The notes: a model not told the origin generated them from the sequence alone. Positions 25,012 through 33,679 are shown, counted from the first letter of the stretch. The stretch is 64,000 nt of DNA from Streptomyces barkulensis (GCF_002843305.1 NZ_PGSG01000105.1:1-64000); one strand, 5' to 3'. Numbers and translations are program-made.

Positions 25012-25836
25012 GTGAGCGAGGCCGCCGGAAACGGGGACTTCCCCGAAAACGGACCCGGGCCCGGGCAGGTCCCCGGACGCACGGCGTCCGGGGACCTGCC
25101 CGCGTCCCGCACCGAGCCCGACGGCTCGGCCGTCGTCCGGCTGATGAGCTACAACATCCGTTCCATGCGCGACGACACGGACGCGCTGGCCCGGGTCGTC
25201 CGGGCCTGCGCGCCCGACGTCCTCTGCGTCCAGGAGGCGCCCCGCTTCTTCCGCTGGCGCAAGTACGCCGCCCGCCTCGCCCGGGAGACGGGCCTGGTCC
25301 ACGTCACGGGCGGGGCGACCGCCACCGGGCCGATGATCCTGTCCTCGCTCCGCGCCCACGTGGAGCGCAGCGAGGACGTACTGCTGCCGCGCACCCCCGG
25401 CCTGCACCGCCGCGGCCTGGCCACAGCGGTGCTGCGCTTCGGTCCCGCCGCCCGGCTGGCGGTGGTCTGCTGCCACCTCAGCCTGGCCGAGAAGGAGCGG
25501 TACGCCCAGGCCGGGATGGTCCTGGACCGCCTGGCGGGCATGGGGGCGGAGGCCGGGGTGGTGGCCGGCGACCTCAACGACGAGCCCGACGGCCGGGCCT
25601 TCCGCCGTCTGGCCGCCGATCTCCAGGACGGCTGGGCCACCGGAGCGTGGGGCGGCGAACTCACCTCGACCGCGGCCGAGCCCCGCAAGCGCATCGACGC
25701 CGTGCTGGCCACCGGGGCGGTGGAGGTGCTGGGCTGCGGTGTGCCCGCCGGTCTCCCGGGCGTCACCGACGCGGACCTGAAGGCGGCCACCGACCATCTG
25801 CCGGTCCTGGCCGCCCTGCGCGTACCCGCCGCGTAG
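25012..25836 (+). CDS. Endonuclease/exonuclease/phosphatase family protein
   Basis: 274 aa with the EEP fold: SYNIRSM (Asn), CVQEAP (metal Glu), CCHLSLAEKER, GDLNDEPDG (Asp-Asn) and TDHLPV (Asp-His) in order. Could be a nuclease or a phosphodiesterase; no targeting signal is seen. The GTG at 25012 has AAGGGGAC upstream, but the first 44 residues are low-complexity and contain a perfect hairpin (25063-25101), so translation could begin at ATG 25144, exactly before the conserved core. Located just after glkA. Confidence 0.8.
   Translation: MSEAAGNGDFPENGPGPGQVPGRTASGDLPASRTEPDGSAVVRLMSYNIRSMRDDTDALARVVRACAPDVLCVQEAPRFFRWRKYAARLARETGLVHVTGGATATGPMILSSLRAHVERSEDVLLPRTPGLHRRGLATAVLRFGPAARLAVVCCHLSLAEKERYAQAGMVLDRLAGMGAEAGVVAGDLNDEPDGRAFRRLAADLQDGWATGAWGGELTSTAAEPRKRIDAVLATGAVEVLGCGVPAGLPGVTDADLKAATDHLPVLAALRVPAA
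25063..25101 (+). repeat. 18-bp perfect hairpin inside the 5' end of the EEP gene
   Basis: GGGCAGGTCCCCGGACGC, an ACG loop, and its exact complement. In position (70 nt after glkA) and form it looks like a terminator. Confidence 0.7.
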
Positions 25837-25886
25837 CCCGGGCCCTCCCGCACGGCCCGGGCCCTCCCGCACGGCCCGGGCCCTCC
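25836..25886. repeat. 19-bp tandem repeat at a convergent gene junction
   Basis: GCCCGGGCCCTCCCGCACG in 2.7 perfect copies, starting at the last base of the EEP stop codon and filling the gap to the convergent membrane protein gene. Each copy contains CCCGGGCCC, able to form stem structures. Confidence 0.9.
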
Positions 25887-25895
25887 ACCGGCCCG

Positions 25896-26519
25896 TCAGA
25901 CCACGGCGCCGCGCCCCGGATCCTCGAAGTCGTCGTCCTCGTCGTCGCGCATCCGCGTCACCAGCGCCGCGAAACCGCCCAGGAACCCGCCGATGCCCAG
26001 GGTGGCGATCCACCACGTCACCGGCTGCTGGAACAGGATGGTCAGCATCAGCAGCAGCGGGCCGCCCAGGACCGCCAGCCAGGCGAAGCGGCTCGCGGGA
26101 TCCCCCTTGGGCAGCGGCGGCGGCTCGGGCGGCACGAAGTGGCCCTCGTCGTCCTCGCCGAGGTCGCCGTCGGACGGCTCGGCCGGGCTCCAGTCGCGCG
26201 GTCCGGAGCCGGCCGCGTACACGGTGAAGCCGCGCACCGGGAGGCCGCCGGCCTCCGGCCCGGAGCGCTCGCCGCGCCCTTCGCCGGTCCCGCCGGGGTC
26301 TTCGGTCCCGTCCTCCCCGCCGGTCCCGCCGCCCTCGTCGCTCCCGCCGGCCTTGTCCTCCTCGCCGGGTCCGCCGGGTCCGCCGGGTCCGCCGCCGCGC
26401 CGCTCCTCCTGCGGAGGGCTCGCGGGCTCCTCCCCGTAGGCGGCCACGATCTGGGCCCAGGCGGCCTCCTCGTCCAGCGGCTCCGGGCCCTCGCCGCGGC
26501 CCTGCTCACGCTCCGTCAC
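25896..26519 (-). CDS. Membrane protein with disordered acidic N-terminus
   Basis: 207 aa. The first ~145 residues are low-complexity and acidic/Gly/Pro-rich, including GGPGGPGGPG; the C-terminal part holds two hydrophobic helices (about 146-163 and 168-188) and a DDEDDDFED tail. The GTG start at 26519 overlaps the 3' end of the upstream hydrolase gene by 14 nt, so they form an operon. No recognised domain; a conserved streptomycete hypothetical. Confidence 0.75.
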   Translation of the reverse strand: MTEREQGRGEGPEPLDEEAAWAQIVAAYGEEPASPPQEERRGGGPGGPGGPGEEDKAGGSDEGGGTGGEDGTEDPGGTGEGRGERSGPEAGGLPVRGFTVYAAGSGPRDWSPAEPSDGDLGEDDEGHFVPPEPPPLPKGDPASRFAWLAVLGGPLLLMLTILFQQPVTWWIATLGIGGFLGGFAALVTRMRDDEDDDFEDPGRGAVV

Positions 26520-27276
26520 GTGCCGTCTTCCTCGCTGTGAGGCGGGTGATGAATCCGTAGGAGTCCGCGAAGATCCGCTCCGCGTCGTGGTCCAGCGTGG
26601 CCACGTGCAGGCTCCGCTCCAGCACCGTCTCGGTGACGTCGCGCGAGGAGACCCGCTCCAGGATCAGCGCCGAGTCCGAGGGGGACACGACGTGGTCCAC
26701 GCGGCTGTGCAGGAGCAGCAGCGGCCGGGTGACCCGGGGCAGCTCCCCGCGCACCGTCCGCAGCAGGTCGTACAGGGAGTGGGCGGCGTGCAGCGGCACC
26801 CGGTCGTAGCCGACCTCGACCACGCCCTCCCTGGCGATGTCGCCGGTGACGCCCCGGGTGGTGGGCAGCAGATGGCGCAGGACCGGCAGCGCGTACCCCT
26901 GGATCCGCGGGAGGGTGGCAGCCGGGTTGACCGCCACGACCCCGCTGACCGCGTCGCCGTGCAGGGCGGCCAGCCGCAGCGCGAGCGCCCCGCCCATCGA
27001 CAGGCCGCAGACGAAGACCTGCTCGCAGCGCTCGCGCAGCCGGCGCAGTTCGAGCTCGACGGTCGCGTACCAGTCCTGCCAGCCGGTGACCGCCAGGTCC
27101 TGCCAGCGCGTGCCGTGGCCAGGCAGCAGCGGCAGCGAGACGGTCAGGCCCTGGTCGGCCAGATAGCGGGCCCAGGGGCGCATCGACTGCGGACAGCCGG
27201 TGAAACCGTGACACAGCAGGACGCCGACCTCGCCGCCGTCGTGGCGCAGCGGTTCGGCACCGGGGAGCAGGGGCAC
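26506..27276 (-). CDS. Alpha/beta hydrolase (carboxylesterase/monoacylglycerol lipase-like)
   Basis: 256 aa, serine hydrolase. Oxyanion motif HGFTG (near residue 21), nucleophile elbow GLSMGG (Ser near 94), Asp in SRVDHVVSP and His in RSLHVATLDHD complete the triad. It resembles the short Est30/YvaK carboxylesterase group. GTG at 27276 is chosen because GGAGA is 8-12 nt upstream; longer frames have no support. A minus-strand TAGGGT at 27336-27341 is a likely -10 box. Divergent from plsC, suggesting lipid turnover. Confidence 0.87.
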   Translation of the reverse strand: MPLLPGAEPLRHDGGEVGVLLCHGFTGCPQSMRPWARYLADQGLTVSLPLLPGHGTRWQDLAVTGWQDWYATVELELRRLRERCEQVFVCGLSMGGALALRLAALHGDAVSGVVAVNPAATLPRIQGYALPVLRHLLPTTRGVTGDIAREGVVEVGYDRVPLHAAHSLYDLLRTVRGELPRVTRPLLLLHSRVDHVVSPSDSALILERVSSRDVTETVLERSLHVATLDHDAERIFADSYGFITRLTARKTARDGA

Positions 27277-27418
27277 CGTGGATCTCCGTTCGGTGGTCGA
27301 CTCGGTGGGGCACCCGGCACGGGCGGGGTGCTGCCACCCTACGCGTGCGCGCGGTGACCGGGTAGGCCGGACGGCCCGCGCGGGAGCGGAAGCGGGAGGG
27401 AAGCCGGTACCGGCGGGA

Positions 27419-27424
27419 TATGGT
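27419..27424 (+). promoter_or_regulatory. -10 box of plsC
   Basis: TATGGT, giving a start near 27431 and a ~23-nt leader with the GGAGG site. The -35 box is weak. Confidence 0.45.
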
Positions 27425-27453
27425 CTTACCGGCAGACACAGGAGGTTCCTCGG

Positions 27454-28287
27454 TTGTTGTACGGCGTCATGAAGCTCTCCCTCGGGAACGGGCTCAGGCT
27501 CGCGTTCCGTCCCTGGGTGGAGGGTCTGGAGAACATCCCGGCCGAGGGGCCGGCCATCCTCGCGAGCAACCACCTGTCGTTCTCCGACTCCTTCTTCCTG
27601 CCCGCCGTCCTGGAGCGCAAGGTCACCTTCATCGCCAAGGCGGAGTACTTCACCACTCCGGGCGTCAAGGGTCGGCTGACGGCGGCGTTCTTCAAGGGCA
27701 TCGGCCAGCTCCCGGTGGACCGCTCGGGCGGACGGGGCGCGGGCGAGGCCGCGGTCCGCAGCGGCGTCCAGGTGCTGGAGCGCGGCGAGCTGTTCGGCAT
27801 CTACCCCGAGGGCACCCGGTCCCCGGACGGCCGCCTCTACCGCGGCAAGCCGGGCGGACTGGCCCGGGTGGCGCTGGCCACCGGCGCGCCCGTCATCCCC
27901 ATCGCGATGATCGACACCGAGAAGATCCAGCCGCCGGGCAAGGTCCTCCCGAAGCTGATGCGGCCCGGCATCCGGATCGGCAGGCCCCTGGACTTCAGCC
28001 GCTACCAGGGCATGGACGGCGACCGCTTCGTCCTGCGGTCGATCACCGACGAGGTCATGTACGCGATCATGAAACTGTCCGGCCAGGAGTACGTCGACAT
28101 GTACGCCACGGCCGCCAAGCGGCAGATCGCGGAGCGGGAGAAGGCGGAGAAGGCCGAGCGGGCCGCACGGCACAGGGCCGGGAAGGCGCGCGGGGGCGAC
28201 GGCGCCCGGGAGGACGGGGAGCCCGGGGGAGCCGGGGGGCCCGGCGAGGCCGCCGGCGACGGCGGGGGCGACGACAGAGCGGCCTAG
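27454..28287 (+). CDS. plsC: 1-acylglycerol-3-phosphate acyltransferase
   Basis: Acylates lysophosphatidic acid at the membrane in phospholipid synthesis, 277 aa. Catalytic NHLSFSD (HX4D, near residue 40), FIAK, GQLPVDRS and the substrate-binding YPEGTRS (near 116) are present. The C-terminal ~55 residues are a charged, low-complexity tail. The start is TTG at 27454, followed by a second TTG; GGAGG lies 7 nt upstream, so a TTG start is well supported. It resembles Rv2182c, which keeps the same neighbourhood. macS follows after 25 nt. Confidence 0.93.
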   Translation: MLYGVMKLSLGNGLRLAFRPWVEGLENIPAEGPAILASNHLSFSDSFFLPAVLERKVTFIAKAEYFTTPGVKGRLTAAFFKGIGQLPVDRSGGRGAGEAAVRSGVQVLERGELFGIYPEGTRSPDGRLYRGKPGGLARVALATGAPVIPIAMIDTEKIQPPGKVLPKLMRPGIRIGRPLDFSRYQGMDGDRFVLRSITDEVMYAIMKLSGQEYVDMYATAAKRQIAEREKAEKAERAARHRAGKARGGDGAREDGEPGGAGGPGEAAGDGGGDDRAA

Positions 28288-28312
28288 GAGCCGCCGGGGG
28301 AGGTACGGGGGC

Positions 28313-29569
28313 GTGGCGATGGCCGCGGGGATGTCCGTCGAGCAGCCGCTGTGGAGGGCGCTGACGGCCTATCGGGTGCTCACCATGGGGTACGCGCTGG
28401 CGCTGTACGCCCACGCGTACGGCGAGTACGTCCATCCGCTGGGTGCGGGCGCCTACCTCGCCGTCCTGGCGGTGTGGACGCTGGCGACCGTCCGCCGGGT
28501 CTCCTCGGCCGAGCGCTGCACACCGCCCTTCCTGGCGGTGGAGCTGGCCGTCGCGCTCGCCGGCATCCTGCTGACACCGGTGGTGGACACCCAGGCGCGC
28601 ATCGACGTCGGCGGCCCCACCCTGCCGTCGATATGGACGGCGGGCGCGGTGCTCGGCTTCGCGATCAAGAGCGGCTGGCGCCGGGCCGCGGCGGCCTCGC
28701 TGCTGGTCGGCGCCGCCAATGTGGCCGCCGCGGGCGGCTTCGCGCAGGACACCGTGCACAACGTGCTGCTGGTGTGCATCGCGAGCGTCGCCATCGGCTA
28801 CGTCGTCGAGGTGGCCCGGGCCAGTGAGCGCACCCTGGCGCGTGCGCTCCGGATCGAGGCGGCCACCCGTGAGCGGGAGCGTCTGGCCCGGGACATCCAC
28901 GACAGCGTGCTCCAGGTGCTGGCCATGGTGCAGCGCCGCGGCACCGCCATCGGCGGGGAGGCGGCCGAACTGGGGCGGCTGGCGGGGGAGCAGGAGGCGG
29001 CGCTGCGCACGCTGGTGTCCAGCGGTGTGGTGCCCGAGGCCTCCGTGCCCCGCGACGGAGGGGGCCCCGCTCCGGGCTTCCCGCCCACACCGGGCTCCCC
29101 GGGCTCCCCGGTCCCCGCGGCCGCCGTGCCGCCGCAGGGCGGGGGCACAGGGGACGGTGAGGACGGCGGGGAGTGCGATGTGCGCGCGCTGCTGTCCGCG
29201 TACGCCGGGAGCAGGGTCTCCTTCGCCGAGCCCGGCGCCCCGGTGCCACTGCCCGCGGCGGCCGCCCGGGAACTGGCCGCGGCGGTCGGCGCGGCCCTGG
29301 ACAATGTGCGCACACACGCACGGGGGCCGTCGGGCGAGGAGGCGCAGGCGTGGATCCTGCTGGAGGACGAGCCGGACGCCGTGGTGGTGACCGTGCGGGA
29401 CGACGGACCCGGCATCCCGCCCGGGCGGCTGGAGGACGCGGAGGCCGAGGGCCGCATGGGCGTGGCGCTGTCCATCCGCGGCAGGCTGCGGGACCTGGGC
29501 GGCAGCGCGGAGCTGCTGTCGGTGCCGGGACAGGGGACGGAAGTCGAGCTGAGGGTGCCCAAGCGATGA
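28313..29569 (+). CDS. macS: MacS-type sensor histidine kinase
   Basis: Membrane sensor kinase of the MacRS two-component system, which in Streptomyces coelicolor affects development and antibiotic production. 418 aa: an N-terminal membrane region with about five helices (residues 20-165), the HisKA_3 phosphoacceptor box RDIHDSVLQVL (near residue 200) and a HATPase domain with DNVRTHA and DDGPGIP. A Pro/Gly-rich insert (about 245-285) separates dimerisation and ATPase regions. GTG at 28313 follows GGGGAGG. Its stop overlaps the macR start (ATGA), so the pair is coupled. Signal is unknown. Confidence 0.93.
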   Translation: MAMAAGMSVEQPLWRALTAYRVLTMGYALALYAHAYGEYVHPLGAGAYLAVLAVWTLATVRRVSSAERCTPPFLAVELAVALAGILLTPVVDTQARIDVGGPTLPSIWTAGAVLGFAIKSGWRRAAAASLLVGAANVAAAGGFAQDTVHNVLLVCIASVAIGYVVEVARASERTLARALRIEAATRERERLARDIHDSVLQVLAMVQRRGTAIGGEAAELGRLAGEQEAALRTLVSSGVVPEASVPRDGGGPAPGFPPTPGSPGSPVPAAAVPPQGGGTGDGEDGGECDVRALLSAYAGSRVSFAEPGAPVPLPAAAARELAAAVGAALDNVRTHARGPSGEEAQAWILLEDEPDAVVVTVRDDGPGIPPGRLEDAEAEGRMGVALSIRGRLRDLGGSAELLSVPGQGTEVELRVPKR

Positions 29570-30279
29570 CGAGCACAACCGAGGGGAACGGCGGGCGCGG
29601 CGACGGGGCCGTACGGGTGATGGTCGTCGACGACCACCCGATGTGGCGGGACGCGGTCGCCCGCGACCTGGCCGAGGCGGGCTTCGACGTGGTGGCCACG
29701 GCCGGGGACGGCCCCCAGGCGGTGCGCCGGGCGCGGGCCGCCGGGCCGGACGTCCTCGTCCTCGACCTCAACCTGCCCGGACTGCCGGGCGTCGAGGTGT
29801 GCCGGCAACTCGTCGGCTCCGGCCCCGGGGGCGAACCCGCCGGCCCCCGGGTGCTGGTGCTCTCCGCCAGCGGCGAGCACGCGGACGTGCTGGAGGCGGT
29901 GAAGTCCGGGGCGACGGGCTATCTGGTGAAGTCGGCGAGCACGCGGGAGCTGCTGGAGGCCGTACGGCGCACGGCGGAGGGGGACCCGGTGTTCACGCCG
30001 GGGCTGGCCGGGCTGGTGCTCGGCGAGTACCGGCGGCTGGCCGGCGACCCCGCGCCGCGCGGACGCGACGAGCCCGGCGCGCCCCGGCTGACCGAGCGGG
30101 AGACGGAGGTGCTGCGGCTGGTCGCCAAGGGGCTGTCGTACAAGCAGATCGCCGAGCGGCTGGTCATCTCGCACCGCACCGTGCAGAACCATGTGCAGAA
30201 CACCCTGGGCAAGCTCCAGCTCCACAACCGGGTGGAGCTGGTGCGCTACGCGATCGAACGGGGCCTGGACGACGCCTGA
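29566..30279 (+). CDS. macR: MacR-type NarL/FixJ response regulator
   Basis: 237 aa: receiver domain (DDHP near the N-terminus, phospho-acceptor Asp in VLDLNLPG, Lys in LVKSAS) and C-terminal LuxR-type HTH with LTERETEVLRLVAKGLSYKQ and TVQNHVQNTLGKL. ATG at 29566 lies in the macS stop (ATGA). An 18-residue Gly-rich N-terminal extension precedes the receiver. Known MacR binds its own promoter and membrane-protein genes; no such site was identified here. Confidence 0.93.
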   Translation: MTSTTEGNGGRGDGAVRVMVVDDHPMWRDAVARDLAEAGFDVVATAGDGPQAVRRARAAGPDVLVLDLNLPGLPGVEVCRQLVGSGPGGEPAGPRVLVLSASGEHADVLEAVKSGATGYLVKSASTRELLEAVRRTAEGDPVFTPGLAGLVLGEYRRLAGDPAPRGRDEPGAPRLTERETEVLRLVAKGLSYKQIAERLVISHRTVQNHVQNTLGKLQLHNRVELVRYAIERGLDDA

Positions 30280-30481
30280 GCCCGCCGCACTCGCCGTCCG
30301 CCGCCGGGCTGCTGCCCGCCGCCCGCCGCCCGCCGCCCGCCGTCCGTTCCGGTGTTCCGCCGCTCCCGCCGCCCGTACCACCGCTAGCGTGGCCGGAGCG
30401 GCCGGCCGGTGGTTCCGCCGGATCGGGGGAACCCGCCGCAGGAGGCCGGAAACCGGGAAACCGGGCGGAGAAGGGAGACTC

Positions 30482-31519
30482 ATGCGGGTCGGAGTGCTGA
30501 CCGGCGGCAGCGACTGCCCCGGACTCAACGCGGTGCTGCGCGCGATCGTCCGCAAGGGGGTGCAGGAGTACGGCGACGAGTTCACCGGGTTCCGCGACGG
30601 CTGGCGCGGTGTGCTGCGGAACGAGACCGTGCCGCTCGACATCCGGGCCGTGCGCGGCACCCTGCCGCGCGGCGGCACCATCCTCGGCTCCTCGCGCACC
30701 AACCCCCTGGCACAGGACGACGGGGCCGACAGGGTGCTGGGCACCCTCGCCCGGCACCGGCTGGACGCCCTGATCGTGGTCGGCGGGACCGCCACGCTCG
30801 GCGCCGCGGCCCGGCTCGCCGAGGACCACGGCGTCCCCCTGGTGGGCGTGCCCAAGACCATCGACAACGACATCCCCCTCACCGACTACACCGTCGGCTT
30901 CGACACCGCCGTCGGCGTCGCCACCCAGGCCATCGACCGGCTGCACACCACCGCCGAGTCCCACAAACGGGTGCTGGTGGTGGAGGTGATGGGGCGCAGC
31001 GCCGGATGGATCGCCCTCCACTCGGGCCTGGCGGGCGGGGCCAACTGCATCCTCGTCCCCGAGCAGCCCTTCGACGTGGAGCAGGTGTGCGAGTGGGTCG
31101 AGTCCCGCTTCCGGGCCACCTACGCCCCGATCGTGGTCATCGCCGACAGCGCCCTGCCCGAGTCGGGCGAGATCACCCTGCACCGCGGCACCACGCCGCT
31201 GCCGGGCGCGGATCCCCGCGCCCGGCTCTCCGGGGTGGGCGAGTGGCTGGGCAGGGAGATCGAGCGGCGCACCGGAAAGGAGTCCCGCACCACCGTGCTC
31301 GGCCACATCCAGCGCGGCGGCGCTCCCAGTCCGTTCGACCGCTGGCTGGCCACCCGCTTCGGCCTGCACGCGATCGACGCGGTGCACCAGGGCGACTGGG
31401 GCTCGATGACGGCACTGCAGGGCACCCGGATCGCCCGCGTACGGCTGGCGGAGGCGACCTCCACGCTGAAGACGGTCGATCCGTCGCTGTACGAGGAGGC
31501 CGGCGTCTTCTTCGGCTGA
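30482..31519 (+). CDS. Divergent phosphofructokinase-family protein
   Basis: 345 aa, PfkA fold. Conserved: the N-terminal Gly loop (TGGSDCPGLNAV), catalytic PKTIDNDI, SRTNPL, EVMGRSAGW and the C-terminal GHIQRGG. Altered: the usual GG[DE][GD]T motif that positions Mg-ATP or pyrophosphate reads GGTAT (near residue 102), and the TEG/AEG substrate motif reads ADSA. A short deletion follows it. By overall similarity it belongs to the actinobacterial PfkA3 group. Phosphoryl donor and even activity are uncertain. ATG at 30482 has GGAGAAGGGAGA upstream. It lies between macRS and the trp genes. Confidence 0.82.
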   Translation: MRVGVLTGGSDCPGLNAVLRAIVRKGVQEYGDEFTGFRDGWRGVLRNETVPLDIRAVRGTLPRGGTILGSSRTNPLAQDDGADRVLGTLARHRLDALIVVGGTATLGAAARLAEDHGVPLVGVPKTIDNDIPLTDYTVGFDTAVGVATQAIDRLHTTAESHKRVLVVEVMGRSAGWIALHSGLAGGANCILVPEQPFDVEQVCEWVESRFRATYAPIVVIADSALPESGEITLHRGTTPLPGADPRARLSGVGEWLGREIERRTGKESRTTVLGHIQRGGAPSPFDRWLATRFGLHAIDAVHQGDWGSMTALQGTRIARVRLAEATSTLKTVDPSLYEEAGVFFG

Positions 31520-31524
31520 CCCCT

Positions 31525-31566
31525 GGTCCGGTCCGGCCCGGTGGATCCACCGGACCGGACCGGACC
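31525..31566. terminator. Bidirectional terminator between pfk-like gene and trpE
   Basis: A 21-bp inverted repeat with one mismatch, centred on GGATCC, between convergent genes. Confidence 0.85.
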
Positions 31567-31575
31567 GGGAGGCCC

Positions 31576-33576
31576 TCAGACCAGGACGGCGGCCAGCAGA
31601 TCGGCCGTGATGCGGGCCCCCTCCAGGGTCAGCACCGACTCGGGGTGGAACTGCACCCCGGCGAAGTGCGGTCCGCGCAGCGCGTGGACGTCCCCGCGGG
31701 CCGGATCGCGGCTGAGCTCCACCCCGTCCGCGGCCAGCTCCCGCTCCCGCGCCGCGCCGCAGCGGGCGGTGTAGGAGTTGTAGAAGCCGACGGTCCGCTC
31801 CGTGCCGAACAGGTCGATCCGCTCCTGCGCGCCCTGGTACGGCTCGTCCTTGCGGACCAGTTCCAGACCCAGCTCGGCGGCGATCAGCTCGTGTCCCAGG
31901 CAGACCCCCAGCAGCCCGTGGCGGTGGCGGCGCAGCAGTTCGGCGGCGAGCGGGCGCAGCACCCGCATCTTCGGGTCGGCCGCGTCGCGCGGATCGCCGG
32001 GGCCGGGGCCGAGCACCACCGGGCCCGGGTGGGCGAGCACCGCCTCGCGCAGCCCCGGCTCGTCGTACCGCCGCACCGTCACCTCCAGGCCGGTGGAGCG
32101 CAGCAGATGGGCCAGCATCGCGGTGAAGGAGTCCTCGCCGTCCACCACCAGCGCCCGGCCGCGCACCGCGCCGTGCCCGGCGCCGGGGGCGGACGTGCGC
32201 ATCCGCAGCCAGAACGGGGCCAGGTCCGCGCGCCGCGCGTCGAGCGCGGCCCGCACCCGCGGGTCGTCCGCCAGGCGGGGCCGGCCGGCCGTTCCCGCCG
32301 TCCCGGCCGTTCCCGCCGTTCCCGCCGTCCCGGCCGGACGGGCCGGACGGGCCGGGCCGGTCCGCACCCCCAGCGCGGCCAGCACCCCGGCGGCCTTGGC
32401 ATGGGTCTCGGCGACCTCGCCCGCCGGGTCCGAGGCGCGCACCAGCGTGGCGCCCACCGGGACCCGCACCCCGCCGGTGGCCGCGTCGATGTCGGCGGTG
32501 CGGATGAGGATGGGGGAGTCCAGCGTCTGCGCGCCGCCGCCGTCCCGGCCGATCAGCGCCAGCGCGCCCGCGTAGTAGCCGCGCCCGCCCTCCTCGTGGC
32601 GCCGGATCACCCGGCAGGCGTTCTCCACCGGGCTGCCGGTGACGGTCGCGGCGAACATCGTCTCGCGCAGCACCTCGCGGACGTCCCAGGTGCTGCGGCC
32701 GCGCAGCTCGTACTCGGTGTGCGCCAGATGGGCCATCTCCCGCAGCCGCGGCCCGACCACCACACCGCCCATGTCGCCGACGGCGCACATCATCTTCAGC
32801 TCCTCGTCGACCACCATCGACAGCTCCTCGGTCTCCTTGCGGTCGCCGAGGAACTCCAGCAGACCCTCCGCGGACGGCCCCCGGTCCGGATAGCGGTAGG
32901 TGCCGCTGATCGGGTTCATCACCACCGTCCCGCCGCTCATCCGGACGTGGACCTCGGGGCTGGCGCCCACCAGGGTGCGCTCGCCGGTGTGCACGGCGTA
33001 CGTCCAGTACGCACCGCGTTCCCCGGCCAGCAGCCGCCGGAACAGCGCCAGCGCGTCGGCCCTGCCGTAGCCCTCGATCACGCCCCGGTAGGTGCGGCGG
33101 ACGACGAAGTTGGCGCCCTCGCCGGAGCCGATCTCGTCCTCGACCACCCGGCGCACGATCTCCTCGTACGCGCCGTCGCTCACGTCGAAGCCTCCGCCGG
33201 TGACGCGGACCGCGTGGCCGGGCAGCGCGGCCGCCAGCGCGTCCAGGGGCACCTCGTGGATCTCGTCGGGGACGAGCACCGACAGCGGAGTGCCGTCGTC
33301 GGTCGCCTCGAAGCCGCGTTCGCGGATCTGCCGGAACGGCACCAGGGCGAGGGTGGCCGGCCCGTCGGCGGGGATGTCGGACAGCCGCTCCGCCTCCCCG
33401 ACCGGCCCGATCAGCACCTCGACGGTGTGCCCGTCCCGGCCGGGGGTGCGGCGCAGCAGCAGTGCGAAGGGCGGGCAGTCGTCGGCCAGCAGGCGCTCCA
33501 CCAGGGCGCTCGCGGTGACGGTGCCGGGGGTCTCGGGGGTACCGGGGGTCTCGGAGGTGCCGGTGCGGTCTCTCAC
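31576..33576 (-). CDS. trpE: Anthranilate synthase, fused TrpE-TrpG type
   Basis: Converts chorismate and glutamine to anthranilate. 666 aa: the N-terminal chorismate-binding component (to about 450; motifs VGASPEVHVRM, NPISGTYRY, ATVTGSPVENA) and a C-terminal class I glutamine amidotransferase with GVCLGHELIA (nucleophile Cys) and VQFHPESVL. Fused enzymes of this type serve primary or secondary metabolism. The domains are joined by an Ala/Arg/Gly/Thr-rich linker with repeats. GTG at 33576 has AGGAAGGA upstream. The leader peptide and attenuator just upstream show tryptophan control, favouring primary metabolism. It is divergent from aroG-like gene. Confidence 0.93.
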   Translation of the reverse strand: MRDRTGTSETPGTPETPGTVTASALVERLLADDCPPFALLLRRTPGRDGHTVEVLIGPVGEAERLSDIPADGPATLALVPFRQIRERGFEATDDGTPLSVLVPDEIHEVPLDALAAALPGHAVRVTGGGFDVSDGAYEEIVRRVVEDEIGSGEGANFVVRRTYRGVIEGYGRADALALFRRLLAGERGAYWTYAVHTGERTLVGASPEVHVRMSGGTVVMNPISGTYRYPDRGPSAEGLLEFLGDRKETEELSMVVDEELKMMCAVGDMGGVVVGPRLREMAHLAHTEYELRGRSTWDVREVLRETMFAATVTGSPVENACRVIRRHEEGGRGYYAGALALIGRDGGGAQTLDSPILIRTADIDAATGGVRVPVGATLVRASDPAGEVAETHAKAAGVLAALGVRTGPARPARPAGTAGTAGTAGTAGTAGRPRLADDPRVRAALDARRADLAPFWLRMRTSAPGAGHGAVRGRALVVDGEDSFTAMLAHLLRSTGLEVTVRRYDEPGLREAVLAHPGPVVLGPGPGDPRDAADPKMRVLRPLAAELLRRHRHGLLGVCLGHELIAAELGLELVRKDEPYQGAQERIDLFGTERTVGFYNSYTARCGAARERELAADGVELSRDPARGDVHALRGPHFAGVQFHPESVLTLEGARITADLLAAVLV
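32280..32355 (-). repeat. Short repeats in the TrpE-TrpG linker
   Basis: Reiterated CCGTTCCCG/CCGTCCCGG words (9-nt period) encode alternating Ala-Gly-Thr in the interdomain linker; a second run of GGACGGGCC follows. Confidence 0.7.
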
Positions 33577-33641
33577 AGCGGGTCCGTTCCTTCCTGTCGG
33601 GAGAGGGAACGGCCCGCGCGCCGACTGCCGGCGCGAACGCG

Positions 33642-33666
33642 GAAGGCCGCCCCTCGGGCGGCCTTC
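33642..33666 (-). terminator. trp attenuator hairpin
   Basis: An 11-bp stem (GAAGGCCGCCC and complement) with a 3-nt loop, 14 nt downstream of the leader-peptide stop and 65 nt upstream of the trpE start, on the minus strand. Position fits a transcription attenuator. Confidence 0.8.
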
Positions 33667-33679
33667 GCGTCGTACGGAT

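Noticed and set aside
31576..33576. Phenazine or antibiotic-type anthranilate synthase
   Set aside because: Trp-codon attenuation and divergence from DAHP synthase fit primary tryptophan synthesis, and there are no secondary-metabolite genes near.
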